NCBI GenBank assembly: GCA_002748055.1
Contig: PDRI01000025.1
Coordinates: 1-44,472 of the forward strand
From: Bacteroidota bacterium
GTDB lineage: Bacteria; Bacteroidota; Bacteroidia; Bacteroidales; GCA-2748055
DNA length: 44,472 nt
Reading direction: 5' to 3'
The first letter of the stretch is position 1. Every line of letters starts with the position of its first letter. Of this stretch, positions 24,123 to 32,483 are shown one piece after another. Under the pieces are notes generated by a model. It searched no databases, was not told the DNA's origin, and saw only the letters and a list, made by a program, of their open reading frames with translations. The translations under genes and the position numbers were made by a program.

Positions 24123-25772
24123 TTATTTGCGTATAAACCGGATCAGCAGACTGTAGAGCAGAAGAATAAGGGAAAGAAATACCGATACTCGTCCAATGTA
24201 GTCGCCGTGTCGGGTGTAGAAAGTCAGCTGCTCATTTTTGTGCAGTATTGCTTTGATTCCTCCACGCTTCCACCAACCGAGGCGCTCAATCTCCCGGCCC
24301 CGCTGGTCGATCAGTGAGGAGATGCCCGTATTGGCGCTTCGGGCAATGCTCCGCCGGTTTTCAATGGCCCGTAAGTGGGCGAAGTCGTTGTGCTGCTTGT
24401 GTCCGGGGGTGTTCTTCCACCAGCCGTCGTTGGTGATGATGAAAAGGAAGTTTGCACCGGCGTCCTTCACATACCCGGTAACGAATTCGGAAAAGACCGA
24501 TTCCCAGCAAATGACCGGCCCCACTCTTGTGCCGTCCTGGGGGGAGGCAAAGGTGCTGCGCTCCTTCTGGGTTCCATGGCTGCGGAAGGTGCCCCCCAGC
24601 CTGACGGTAAGCTTTTCGAGAAAACCCAGGAGCCGGGCATGGGGCATGGTTTCGACGCCGGCTACCAGCAGCGATTTGTGATAGACCGGAATCTGACTTG
24701 TGCTGTCGAGCTGGAAGGCCGTGTTAAAACTGTCGTAGCGTTCGTTGCTGTTCCCGATCGGGCGGCAGGTTTCCGTAAAGCTGGAGGGCTCACTGTAGAG
24801 CCTGTAGGTGGTGGCCCCGATCACCAGTTTTGCATTGGGATAGTTGCTTAGAAAGGCGTAAAGCTGCCGGACATCTTCGTGGAGCTGCATGCGCTCTTCC
24901 CATATCCCACTGTTAAGAAAGGTTTCGGGCCCGACGATGTAGTCAGTTTCGGGGCCGCAGAGAGAATCGGCCACGGCCAGCAGATGTGCGGTTTGCAGCG
25001 ATTGAGGCATGTCATTGAACTTCAGGTAGGGGTCGATGTTGGGTTGCAGGACAAGGACCTCGTAGCCCTTGCCCTTCTCTTCATAGCTGTAAAAGCGAAG
25101 CAGGGAGGCCGAAATCGGGATGATTAGCAGGAGCAGCGTCAGCAGGAGCAGCGACTTGTTGTCTGCGTAAAAGGCTTTTATTTTCGCCGCATTAGTTGCT
25201 TTACTAAGCTGTTTCCGCCTGCCTGTTTCCACAAAATACGCACTGAGCCGGAAGACGAGCAGGTTGGTGAGCAGGATCCAGAGCGATCCTCCCAGGGGCC
25301 CCGTCAGTTCGTACCACTGCACCAGGGCCGGTTCTTTGGCAAAGCTGTTTCCGAGGATGAGCCAGGGGAAGTTGATCTGGGCCCTGAGGTAGAGGAATTC
25401 GAAACACAGCCAGAAGAAGAGGAATGAGCTATAGCCAAGCCGCTTTCCTGTCCGCCTTTTAACCAGGTGAAATGCCCAGAATACCAGGCTCATATAGCCG
25501 GCATTTACGACGATGGAGGCGATGATGCCAACCCAGGTGGCCCAGTAAACCCAATAGGTTGTCATTGCCACAAAGAGGGCAAAACTCAGGAGGGCCCAGG
25601 GCAGCAGCCGGGCCTTTTGTCCCGCAGCCTTTTTTTCGGCCACATCCTGCTCGATCAGGAGGAGGGGCACAAAGGCGACCAGCCCAAAGAGGCCGTTGCC
25701 CCACTGGAAAAAGGGGATGGACAGGAGCAGGGCCGCCAGTATGGAAAGGAGAAGGAGGGTCGGTTTCTTCAT
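24123..25772 (-). CDS. lnt: Apolipoprotein N-acyltransferase
   Basis: This 549-residue inner-membrane enzyme adds the third acyl chain to the N-terminal cysteine of lipoproteins. The N-terminal half has several hydrophobic spans, starting MKKPTLLLLSILAALLLSIP. The C-terminal half is a nitrilase-type domain with the Glu in GPETFLNSG, the Lys in VYHKSLLVAGVETMP and the nucleophilic Cys in GPVICWESVFSEF. These match the E-K-C triad of Lnt, followed by FIITNDGWWKNTPGHKQH and a last membrane span. I use ATG 25772; an upstream in-frame start at 25862 would precede the first span with 30 non-hydrophobic residues. The 200-bp region to the divergent acyltransferase holds the promoters. Confidence 0.93.
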   Translation of the reverse strand: MKKPTLLLLSILAALLLSIPFFQWGNGLFGLVAFVPLLLIEQDVAEKKAAGQKARLLPWALLSFALFVAMTTYWVYWATWVGIIASIVVNAGYMSLVFWAFHLVKRRTGKRLGYSSFLFFWLCFEFLYLRAQINFPWLILGNSFAKEPALVQWYELTGPLGGSLWILLTNLLVFRLSAYFVETGRRKQLSKATNAAKIKAFYADNKSLLLLTLLLLIIPISASLLRFYSYEEKGKGYEVLVLQPNIDPYLKFNDMPQSLQTAHLLAVADSLCGPETDYIVGPETFLNSGIWEERMQLHEDVRQLYAFLSNYPNAKLVIGATTYRLYSEPSSFTETCRPIGNSNERYDSFNTAFQLDSTSQIPVYHKSLLVAGVETMPHARLLGFLEKLTVRLGGTFRSHGTQKERSTFASPQDGTRVGPVICWESVFSEFVTGYVKDAGANFLFIITNDGWWKNTPGHKQHNDFAHLRAIENRRSIARSANTGISSLIDQRGREIERLGWWKRGGIKAILHKNEQLTFYTRHGDYIGRVSVFLSLILLLYSLLIRFIRK

Positions 25773-25949
25773 TTCAATAACACTTGTTTGGTGAAAACCA
25801 AGAGGTTCGGGTAAAGAGGCCCGGGCCTCATCACCGCGCCTCATACGCTTGAGCCCGGGCAAGTTAGCTAATTTTCATGACTGGGTGGGTTTTTTCATGA
25901 GGCTGAACCTATAAAAAAACGAGAAAGGCTTTATCATGCCGACTTTCCT

Positions 25950-25957
25950 TATCTTTG
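25950..25957 (+). promoter_or_regulatory. -7 box for the two-domain acyltransferase
   Basis: TATCTTTG matches TAnnTTTG and lies 24 bases before the TTG that I use as start codon. The gap from 25773 to 25981 otherwise holds a GC-rich stretch and an AT-rich stretch with no further element I can name. Confidence 0.5.
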
Positions 25958-25981
25958 TGCCACGACCAAACGCTTACTGCA

Positions 25982-27793
25982 TTGAAGCTTATAGAGACCG
26001 ATGAGTTTATGAAGGCGGCGCGCCTGAACCGGATTGGCGGGGCGAGTGCTGCGAAGGTGTTAATGACTGTGCTGAGGATCAATAAGATGAACCGGCTCTA
26101 TGAGGAGCTGAGCCAGTATAGCGGGATAGCATTTATTGATAAGCTGATCGAGAAACTGCAACTCGAGTTTGAGGTGAGTGAGGAAGAGCTGAAGAAGATT
26201 CCTCAATCGGGGCCTTTTATCACGGTGTCGAACCATCCCTTTGGCGGCATTGATGGCATGCTGCTGGTTAAGGTCCTTTCCGGGGTAAGGCCGGATATCA
26301 GGGTGATGTCGAATTTTGTGCTGAACAAGATTGAACCGGTTTCGGAATACATGTTACCGGTCGACCCCTTTGAACGAAGGAAGGATGCGGTATCGAGTCT
26401 GGGTGGCATCAAGATGGCCCTGGCGCATCTTGAAACGGGAGGTGTGCTGGGGATCTTCCCTGCCGGAGAAGTATCCAGTTATAACGAGGACAACTACGGG
26501 ATTAGCGACCGGGAATGGCAGTACCCGGCCATGAAGATGATTAAACGGGCGAAGGTGCCGGTGGTGCCGGTCTATTTTCAGGGTTCCAATTCCAGGCTCT
26601 TTCACATCCTGGGTCTTATTCACCCCGCCCTGCGTACGGTGAGGCTGCCCGCTGAGGTTTTTAACAAGAAACACAAGAAGATTCGTATTCGCATTGGTAC
26701 ACCTGTTTCGGTGAAGGAGCAGGACAGCATTAGTGACATCAGTACCTATGGCCGTTTTTTACGGGCCCGGACCTATGCCCTGGGGTCGGCCCTGGAGGTG
26801 CGGAAGTTTTTCCGGCCCAGGATCAATCGCAGCGCACATGTGGAGGAAGTTATTGCGCCGGTCGGGACCTCCCTGCTGGAGCAGGAGGTGGAAGCCATCA
26901 GGGACGACTACAGCCTCTTTTCCAGCGATCAGTTCGATGTTTTTTGCTGCCCGAGTACCGAGATTCCCCATATTATGAATGAGTTGGGGCGGCTTCGCGA
27001 GCTCACCTTTCGAGCGGTGGGAGAGGGGACTAACCGCTCCATGGATATTGATGAGTACGACCTTTACTACAACCAGCTTTTTGTCTGGGACAATGAAGCC
27101 AGGCGGATTGTGGGGGCCTACAGGGTGGGGAAGGGGGCCGAAATCCTCAGACGCTACGGGATCAAGGGGTTCTATCTGCAGAGCCTCTTCCGGATGAATA
27201 AGAAGTTTATTCCTATCCTGAAGCAGAGCCTTGAGTTGGGCCGTTCTTTTATCGTGGATGATTACCAGCGCCGGCCCCTTCCCCTCTTTCTGCTCTGGAA
27301 AGGCATTCTTTACTTTATTTTGAAACACAATGAGTACCGCTACCTGATCGGGCCGGTGAGCATTAGTAATAATTTCTCCGAGTTCTCCCGGGGATTGATT
27401 ATGCAGTACATCCGGGCCCGTAATTTCGACCCCAAACTGGCCAGTTATATCAGGCCGAGGACCAGGTTCAACGTGCCGGGCTTCAATGTCGATGAGGAAA
27501 TCATTCTGGAGCGAAACGACGATTTGAATAAGTTCGATCGCTTCATAAAGGAGGTGGAGCCCAACGACTATACCATGCCCATTCTGCTGAAACGCTACCT
27601 GAAGCTCAATGGCCGGATTATTGGCTTCAACCTCGACCCCAAGTTCAATGACGCCCTTGATGGGTTCCTGGTACTCGACCTCTTCGATGTGCCTGTGGAA
27701 ACCATCGCCAGCCTGTCTAAGGAGATTCAAGACGACTCCATACTGGAGCGTTTTATGGCCGGAAAACATGAGGGAGAGAAGGGAACAGTCTGA
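25982..27793 (+). CDS. Two-domain lipid acyltransferase, OlsF/GlsF-like (aminolipid synthesis)
   Basis: This protein of about 603 residues has two domains. The N-terminal PlsC-type O-acyltransferase has VSNHPFGGIDGML, an H-x5-D active site instead of the usual H-x4-D, followed by GVLGIFPAGEVSSYN. A C-terminal acetyltransferase-fold N-acyltransferase begins about residue 290 (RDDYSLFSSDQFDVF, RRIVGAYRVGKGAEIL). In OlsF of Serratia and the related Bacteroidota enzymes this fusion makes ornithine or glycine lipids from an amino acid and acyl-ACP. Which amino acid is used here is unknown. I take the TTG at 25982 as start because it gives MKLIETDEF, the usual opening of homologues, just after the promoter box; an ATG at 26009 is possible. 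A serine hydrolase follows after 18 bp. Confidence 0.83.
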   Translation: MKLIETDEFMKAARLNRIGGASAAKVLMTVLRINKMNRLYEELSQYSGIAFIDKLIEKLQLEFEVSEEELKKIPQSGPFITVSNHPFGGIDGMLLVKVLSGVRPDIRVMSNFVLNKIEPVSEYMLPVDPFERRKDAVSSLGGIKMALAHLETGGVLGIFPAGEVSSYNEDNYGISDREWQYPAMKMIKRAKVPVVPVYFQGSNSRLFHILGLIHPALRTVRLPAEVFNKKHKKIRIRIGTPVSVKEQDSISDISTYGRFLRARTYALGSALEVRKFFRPRINRSAHVEEVIAPVGTSLLEQEVEAIRDDYSLFSSDQFDVFCCPSTEIPHIMNELGRLRELTFRAVGEGTNRSMDIDEYDLYYNQLFVWDNEARRIVGAYRVGKGAEILRRYGIKGFYLQSLFRMNKKFIPILKQSLELGRSFIVDDYQRRPLPLFLLWKGILYFILKHNEYRYLIGPVSISNNFSEFSRGLIMQYIRARNFDPKLASYIRPRTRFNVPGFNVDEEIILERNDDLNKFDRFIKEVEPNDYTMPILLKRYLKLNGRIIGFNLDPKFNDALDGFLVLDLFDVPVETIASLSKEIQDDSILERFMAGKHEGEKGTV

Positions 27794-27811
27794 CCACTAA
27801 ACCAATACAAT

Positions 27812-29335
27812 ATGAAGAACTTTATGAAATCTGTCAGCCTGGCTTTTGGTATCGTTTCGTTTGCCGTTTTATGTACGGCTTGCACAGCCGGAGCCGATGA
27901 ACAAAGCTATCCGGAAGCCGGTGTTGCCAGCCCCGAGTCCCAGGGCATCTCGTCCGAGGCCATTCTGGCCTTCATTGATGCACTGGAAGAACAACAGCCC
28001 GATGCGATCCACAGCCTGATGATTCGCAGGAACAATAAGGTGGTGGCGGGTGGCTGGTGGACACCATACCGGGCCGAAAGTCCCCATTTGCTCTGGTCGC
28101 TGAGTAAGAGTTTTACCTCCACGGCCATTGGTATGGCGCAGGACGAAGGCCTGCTCAGCATCAACGACCAGGTGATCTCCTTCTTTCCGGAAGACTGCCC
28201 TGAGAATCCTTCTCATAATCTGGAGTCTATGCGTATCAGGGATTTACTTCGGATGAACACCGGCCACAAGTCGGAGCCCAGTTGGCGTGCTGCCGGGGAT
28301 GGCAGCTGGCCTGCTGCCTTTCTCTCCTATGATGTACCTTTTAAGCCGGGTACGCGCTTTCAGTACAACAGCATGGCGACCTATATGTGCTCGGCCATTC
28401 TGCAGAAGGTCACGGGCGAGACCACCCTGGACTACCTCACTCCCCGTTTGTTCGAACCGCTTGGGATCGAAAAGCCGACCTGGGACAGCGACCCGAATGG
28501 TGTTTCGGCCGGTGGCTGGGGTTTGAGTCTGCGTACAGCGGATATTTCCAAATTTGGCCAACTGCTGCTCCAAAAAGGCATGTGGGAGGGCAGGCAGCTT
28601 GTCTCCGAAGCATGGGTTAAGGAGGCAACCAGCCTGCAGACCTGCAACGGGAGCAATCCCGATAGCGACTGGGACCAGGGCTATGGTTACCAGTTCTGGC
28701 AGTGCCGCTATGGGAATTATCGGGGAGATGGCGCTTTTGGCCAGTTTTGCGTGGTTGTCCCCGCACATGATGTGGTGGTTGCCATTACATCGGGCTCAAG
28801 CAATCTGCAGGGCATTCTGGATATCATCTGGGACACCCTTCTCCCGGCTATGGAAACCGAAGCCCTGCCTGAGAATCCCGAAGCGCTGGAGGCCCTTGAG
28901 AAGAGGCTTGACGGTTTGGCGCTCAGCACGATAGAGGGAGAAGAAACACAGGCAGGCGCCATGGGTAATGAGCTCTCCGGCCTGTATGCGATTGAGGAGA
29001 ATGCTTTGGGAATCGTGTCACTTGCGCTCGATTTGGAATCTTCTCCCATCGAACTGACTGTGGAAACAGCTGAAGGCGAGTTCCATCTGCCGGTGGGCTA
29101 CCAGAACTGGGAGGACGCTCTCTTTCCCTGGCCGGGCCTGACCAGCCAAAAGGTGGCCGTACAGGGAGCCTGGACCTCGGCCAATGTACTGGAGCTGAAT
29201 CTACAGTACTACGAGTCGCCCCAGTCCATGAAGTGGACACTGCAATTCGGGGAGGAGGGCCTCAATTTCAGCGCCGACAGCCGGGCTGCCTTTGGACCAC
29301 GTAAATTAGTGTATGCAAAGGGTAAACGGAAATAG
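27812..29335 (+). CDS. Serine hydrolase, beta-lactamase/penicillin-binding protein-like (family S12), probable lipoprotein
   Basis: The protein has 507 residues with a lipoprotein-type signal ending AVLCTACTAG. The active-site SxxK is S96-L-S-K99 in LLWSLSKSFTSTAIG. A tyrosine motif YNS follows at residues 185-187. The third motif is probably in GDGAFGQFCVVVPAHD. About 140 C-terminal residues form an extra beta-rich domain. Such enzymes hydrolyse esters or peptides; many are not beta-lactamases and I cannot name a substrate. It lies 18 bp downstream of the lipid acyltransferase gene on the same strand, and a surface lipid or peptide substrate is possible. The convergent superoxide dismutase gene starts 16 bp after its stop. 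Confidence 0.85.
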   Translation: MKNFMKSVSLAFGIVSFAVLCTACTAGADEQSYPEAGVASPESQGISSEAILAFIDALEEQQPDAIHSLMIRRNNKVVAGGWWTPYRAESPHLLWSLSKSFTSTAIGMAQDEGLLSINDQVISFFPEDCPENPSHNLESMRIRDLLRMNTGHKSEPSWRAAGDGSWPAAFLSYDVPFKPGTRFQYNSMATYMCSAILQKVTGETTLDYLTPRLFEPLGIEKPTWDSDPNGVSAGGWGLSLRTADISKFGQLLLQKGMWEGRQLVSEAWVKEATSLQTCNGSNPDSDWDQGYGYQFWQCRYGNYRGDGAFGQFCVVVPAHDVVVAITSGSSNLQGILDIIWDTLLPAMETEALPENPEALEALEKRLDGLALSTIEGEETQAGAMGNELSGLYAIEENALGIVSLALDLESSPIELTVETAEGEFHLPVGYQNWEDALFPWPGLTSQKVAVQGAWTSANVLELNLQYYESPQSMKWTLQFGEEGLNFSADSRAAFGPRKLVYAKGKRK

Positions 29336-29351
29336 TTAGCCCACAGGCACA

Positions 29352-29954
<603 letters not shown>

Positions 29955-30030
29955 CGAATAGGGTTTTTAAGTGTTTAGCAAGCGATCTGCTATGGATGCA
30001 GATCATTCTGTTTGTAAGGCTTAACAACAA

Positions 30031-30257
30031 GCCCGGGCTTTTGTTCACCGGCTTGTTAGGGCGGGGCCGGGTCTTGTTCCCGGCTTGTTTCGTTGATGTT
30101 GGGCATTTTTCCCTGCGCCTGTTTAGTCAGGCCCGGGCTTTTGTTCACCGGCCTGTTAGGGCGGGGCCGGGTCTTGTTCCCGGCTTGTTTCGATGCTATT
30201 GGGTATCTTTCCCTGCGCCTGTTTAGCCAGGCCCGGGTTTTTATTCGCCGGCCTGTT
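30031..30257. repeat. 100-bp tandem repeat, two full copies and a partial third
   Basis: Copy 1 (30031-30130) and copy 2 (30131-30230) differ at only about 7 of 100 positions, and a third copy is cut off after about 27 bases. Each full copy contains a perfect hairpin, GCCGGG-TCTTGTT-CCCGGC (30066-30084 and 30166-30184), and an internal pair of similar 23-base segments, so the unit itself looks like an old duplication. The unit length is not a multiple of three and no credible gene covers it. It lies in the 505-bp gap between superoxide dismutase and pruA; the rest of the gap (30258-30460) is the pruA upstream region, where I see only a GGAAGAG near the start codon. Confidence 0.88.
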
Positions 30258-30460
30258 GTGAAACATCCCGCTTCCCGGTGATTCCTTGCAAAACATGAGA
30301 ATTGCTAGTGTTTTTGAGTGTTTCAATTGCGTTCTTGGATGGCAGAGCTGTTGTAGAATATGTAGGGCCTCAGGGCTGAAGCTCATAAATTTACGGGCGG
30401 GAGCCAGGGCGCTTTCCCCGGATTGAAAAGATAAACAGATCACACAAAAAAGGAAGAGAT

Positions 30461-32092
30461 ATGTCGAAAGGATTTTATACCGTACCGGTTGCGATGAATG
30501 AGCCGGTTATGAACTATGCACCGGGTAGTCCCGAGCGCGAATCATTGAAGAAGGAGATTGAACTGCTTCGATCGCAGGTTCTGGACATTCCCATGGTGAT
30601 TGGTGGTGAAGAGGTCAGGACGGGCCACAAGGTGGAGATCCATCCGCCCCACGACCTGAAGCATCTGCTGGGGCACTTCCATGTGGGGGATGCCAGTCAC
30701 GTAAAGCAGGCCATTCATTCGGCGATCGGGGCCAAAGAAAAATGGGCCGCCCTTTCCTGGGAGCATCGTGCATCCATTTTCCTGAAGGCTGCGGATCTTA
30801 TTGCAGGGCCTTATCGCCATCGCATCAATGCGGCCACCATGCTGGGGCAGTCGAAGAATGTTTACCAGGCCGAGATCGACAGCGCCTGTGAGATGATCGA
30901 CTTCCTGCGCTTCAATGTGCAATACATGAGTGAAATCTATGAGCAGCAGCCCGAGTCCTCCGAGGGCGTCTGGAACCGTGTTGAGCAGCGTCCGCTCGAG
31001 GGCTTTGTTTTTGCACTCACCCCCTTCAATTTTACGGCCATTGCAGGCAATCTGCCCACAGCCCCCGCTATGATGGGGAATACGGTGGTTTGGAAATGCT
31101 CCAATACCCAGGTTTATTCGGCCAAGGTCCTGATGGACGTCTTCATTGAGGCCGGCGTTCCGGCCGGGGTCATTAACCTGGTCTTTGTTTCCGGACCGGT
31201 TGCAGGAAACGAGGTTTTCAGTCACCCCGCTTTTGCCGGCATCCATTTCACCGGTTCAACAGGGGTTTTCCGGCACATCTGGAAAACCATAGGGGACAAT
31301 ATCCACCGCTATAAGTCCTATCCCCGCATAGTTGGTGAAACCGGTGGCAAGGACTTTGTCTTCGCCCATCCGAGTGCCGATGTTGAGGCCCTCGTCGCCG
31401 GCCTTGTTCGCGGAGCCTTTGAATACCAGGGGCAGAAATGTTCTGCGGCTTCCAGGGCCTACATCCCGGAAAGCCTCTGGCCCGAGGTTCACAAGCGGCT
31501 CGAAGCCATGATTAAAACCATTAAAATGGGCCCGACCGAAGACTTCAGCAATTTCTTCAATGCGGTTATCGATGAGGTTTCCTTCGACAAGCTGGAAGGG
31601 TTTATCTCGCGTGCAAAGGACGATAAGGATGCCGAGGTCATTATTGGTGGGGGCTGCGACAAGTCGCTTGGCTACTTCATCGAGCCCACCGTCATACTGG
31701 CCAGCGACCCGCACTATGTGACCATGGAGGAAGAGCTCTTTGGCCCGGTACTCAGCATTTATGTTTATCCCGACGATCAGATTTGTGAAACCGCCGAGCT
31801 GCTCAACGAAACCTCGATCTACGCCCTTACCGGAGCCATCTTCTCACAGGATCGCTACGCCATTGAATGCCTGACCAAAAAACTGAGTGATGCAGCCGGG
31901 AATTTCTACATCAACGACAAGCCCACCGGTGCAGTAGTGGGACAGCAGCCCTTTGGCGGGGCGCGCGGTTCGGGAACCAATGATAAGGCCGGTTCCATGG
32001 TCAATCTGCTGCGCTGGGTAAGCCCAAGAACGATTAAGGAGAATTTTGTTCCGCCGAAGGACTATCGCTATCCTTTCATGGATGAAGCCTAG
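30461..32092 (+). CDS. pruA: L-glutamate gamma-semialdehyde (1-pyrroline-5-carboxylate) dehydrogenase
   Basis: The 543-residue aldehyde dehydrogenase oxidises glutamate semialdehyde, from proline or ornithine breakdown, to glutamate with NAD. The catalytic cysteine is C327 in FEYQGQKCSAASR and the general base is E293 in IVGETGGKDF. The cofactor region reads FALTPFNFTAIAGNLPTAPA and the fold is complete to the C-terminal NDKAGSMVNLLRWVSPRTIK segment. The length matches the stand-alone enzyme; no proline dehydrogenase domain or gene is attached. It has its own upstream region and ends in a strong terminator, so it is monocistronic. Confidence 0.94.
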   Translation: MSKGFYTVPVAMNEPVMNYAPGSPERESLKKEIELLRSQVLDIPMVIGGEEVRTGHKVEIHPPHDLKHLLGHFHVGDASHVKQAIHSAIGAKEKWAALSWEHRASIFLKAADLIAGPYRHRINAATMLGQSKNVYQAEIDSACEMIDFLRFNVQYMSEIYEQQPESSEGVWNRVEQRPLEGFVFALTPFNFTAIAGNLPTAPAMMGNTVVWKCSNTQVYSAKVLMDVFIEAGVPAGVINLVFVSGPVAGNEVFSHPAFAGIHFTGSTGVFRHIWKTIGDNIHRYKSYPRIVGETGGKDFVFAHPSADVEALVAGLVRGAFEYQGQKCSAASRAYIPESLWPEVHKRLEAMIKTIKMGPTEDFSNFFNAVIDEVSFDKLEGFISRAKDDKDAEVIIGGGCDKSLGYFIEPTVILASDPHYVTMEEELFGPVLSIYVYPDDQICETAELLNETSIYALTGAIFSQDRYAIECLTKKLSDAAGNFYINDKPTGAVVGQQPFGGARGSGTNDKAGSMVNLLRWVSPRTIKENFVPPKDYRYPFMDEA

Positions 32093-32114
32093 GCCTGCGG
32101 CATGGCCCATGTTG

Positions 32115-32146
32115 AAAAAACGCCTTCATTCGGGAGGCGTTTTTTT
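32115..32146 (+). terminator. Rho-independent terminator after pruA
   Basis: An 11-bp stem (AAAAAACGCCT and AGGCGTTTTTT) encloses a nine-base loop and ends in a run of seven T. It lies 22 bases after the pruA stop and only 14 bases before the next start codon, so the next gene must use a promoter inside or very close to this hairpin, or readthrough. Confidence 0.88.
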
Positions 32147-32159
32147 ATAGTTTTGAAGC

Positions 32160-32483
32160 ATGAAAGCCTTTCTGCGGAAGCTCTGGCCCTGGCTCAGAAA
32201 CAAGTACTTTCTCACCATCACCATTTTTGTGGTGTGGATGTTGTTTTTCGACCAGAACAACATGCTGGACCGCTTAAAAATGCGCTCGGAGATCAGGCAG
32301 CTCGAGGCCGAAAGGAGCTTTTACCAGGAACAGATCAGGCATGATTCGACACGAATACAGGAGCTCACTACCGATCGCGAGAACCTGGAGAAGTATGCAC
32401 GGGAGCAGTTCCTTATGAAAAAAGCGGGTGAGGATGTGTTCCTGGTGGTGGAACAGGCAGACGGTCGAGATGCCGGTAAATAG
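32160..32483 (+). CDS. FtsB/DivIC-like septum formation initiator
   Basis: The 107-residue protein has a short basic cytoplasmic tail, one membrane span (near NKYFLTITIFVVWMLFF, residues 14-30) and a periplasmic coiled coil (residues 36-85) that ends with the family's NLEKYAREQFLMKK segment. FtsB/DivIC proteins join FtsL and FtsQ in the division complex. The gene follows the pruA terminator by 14 bases. Its last 71 bases overlap the 3' end of the convergent glycosyltransferase gene, so one of the two reading frames has extended into the other. Confidence 0.85.
   Translation: MKAFLRKLWPWLRNKYFLTITIFVVWMLFFDQNNMLDRLKMRSEIRQLEAERSFYQEQIRHDSTRIQELTTDRENLEKYAREQFLMKKAGEDVFLVVEQADGRDAGK

Noticed and set aside
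30031..30257. The 100-bp repeats considered as a CRISPR array.
   Set aside because: The units are head-to-tail with no spacers, far longer than CRISPR repeats, and no cas gene is nearby.
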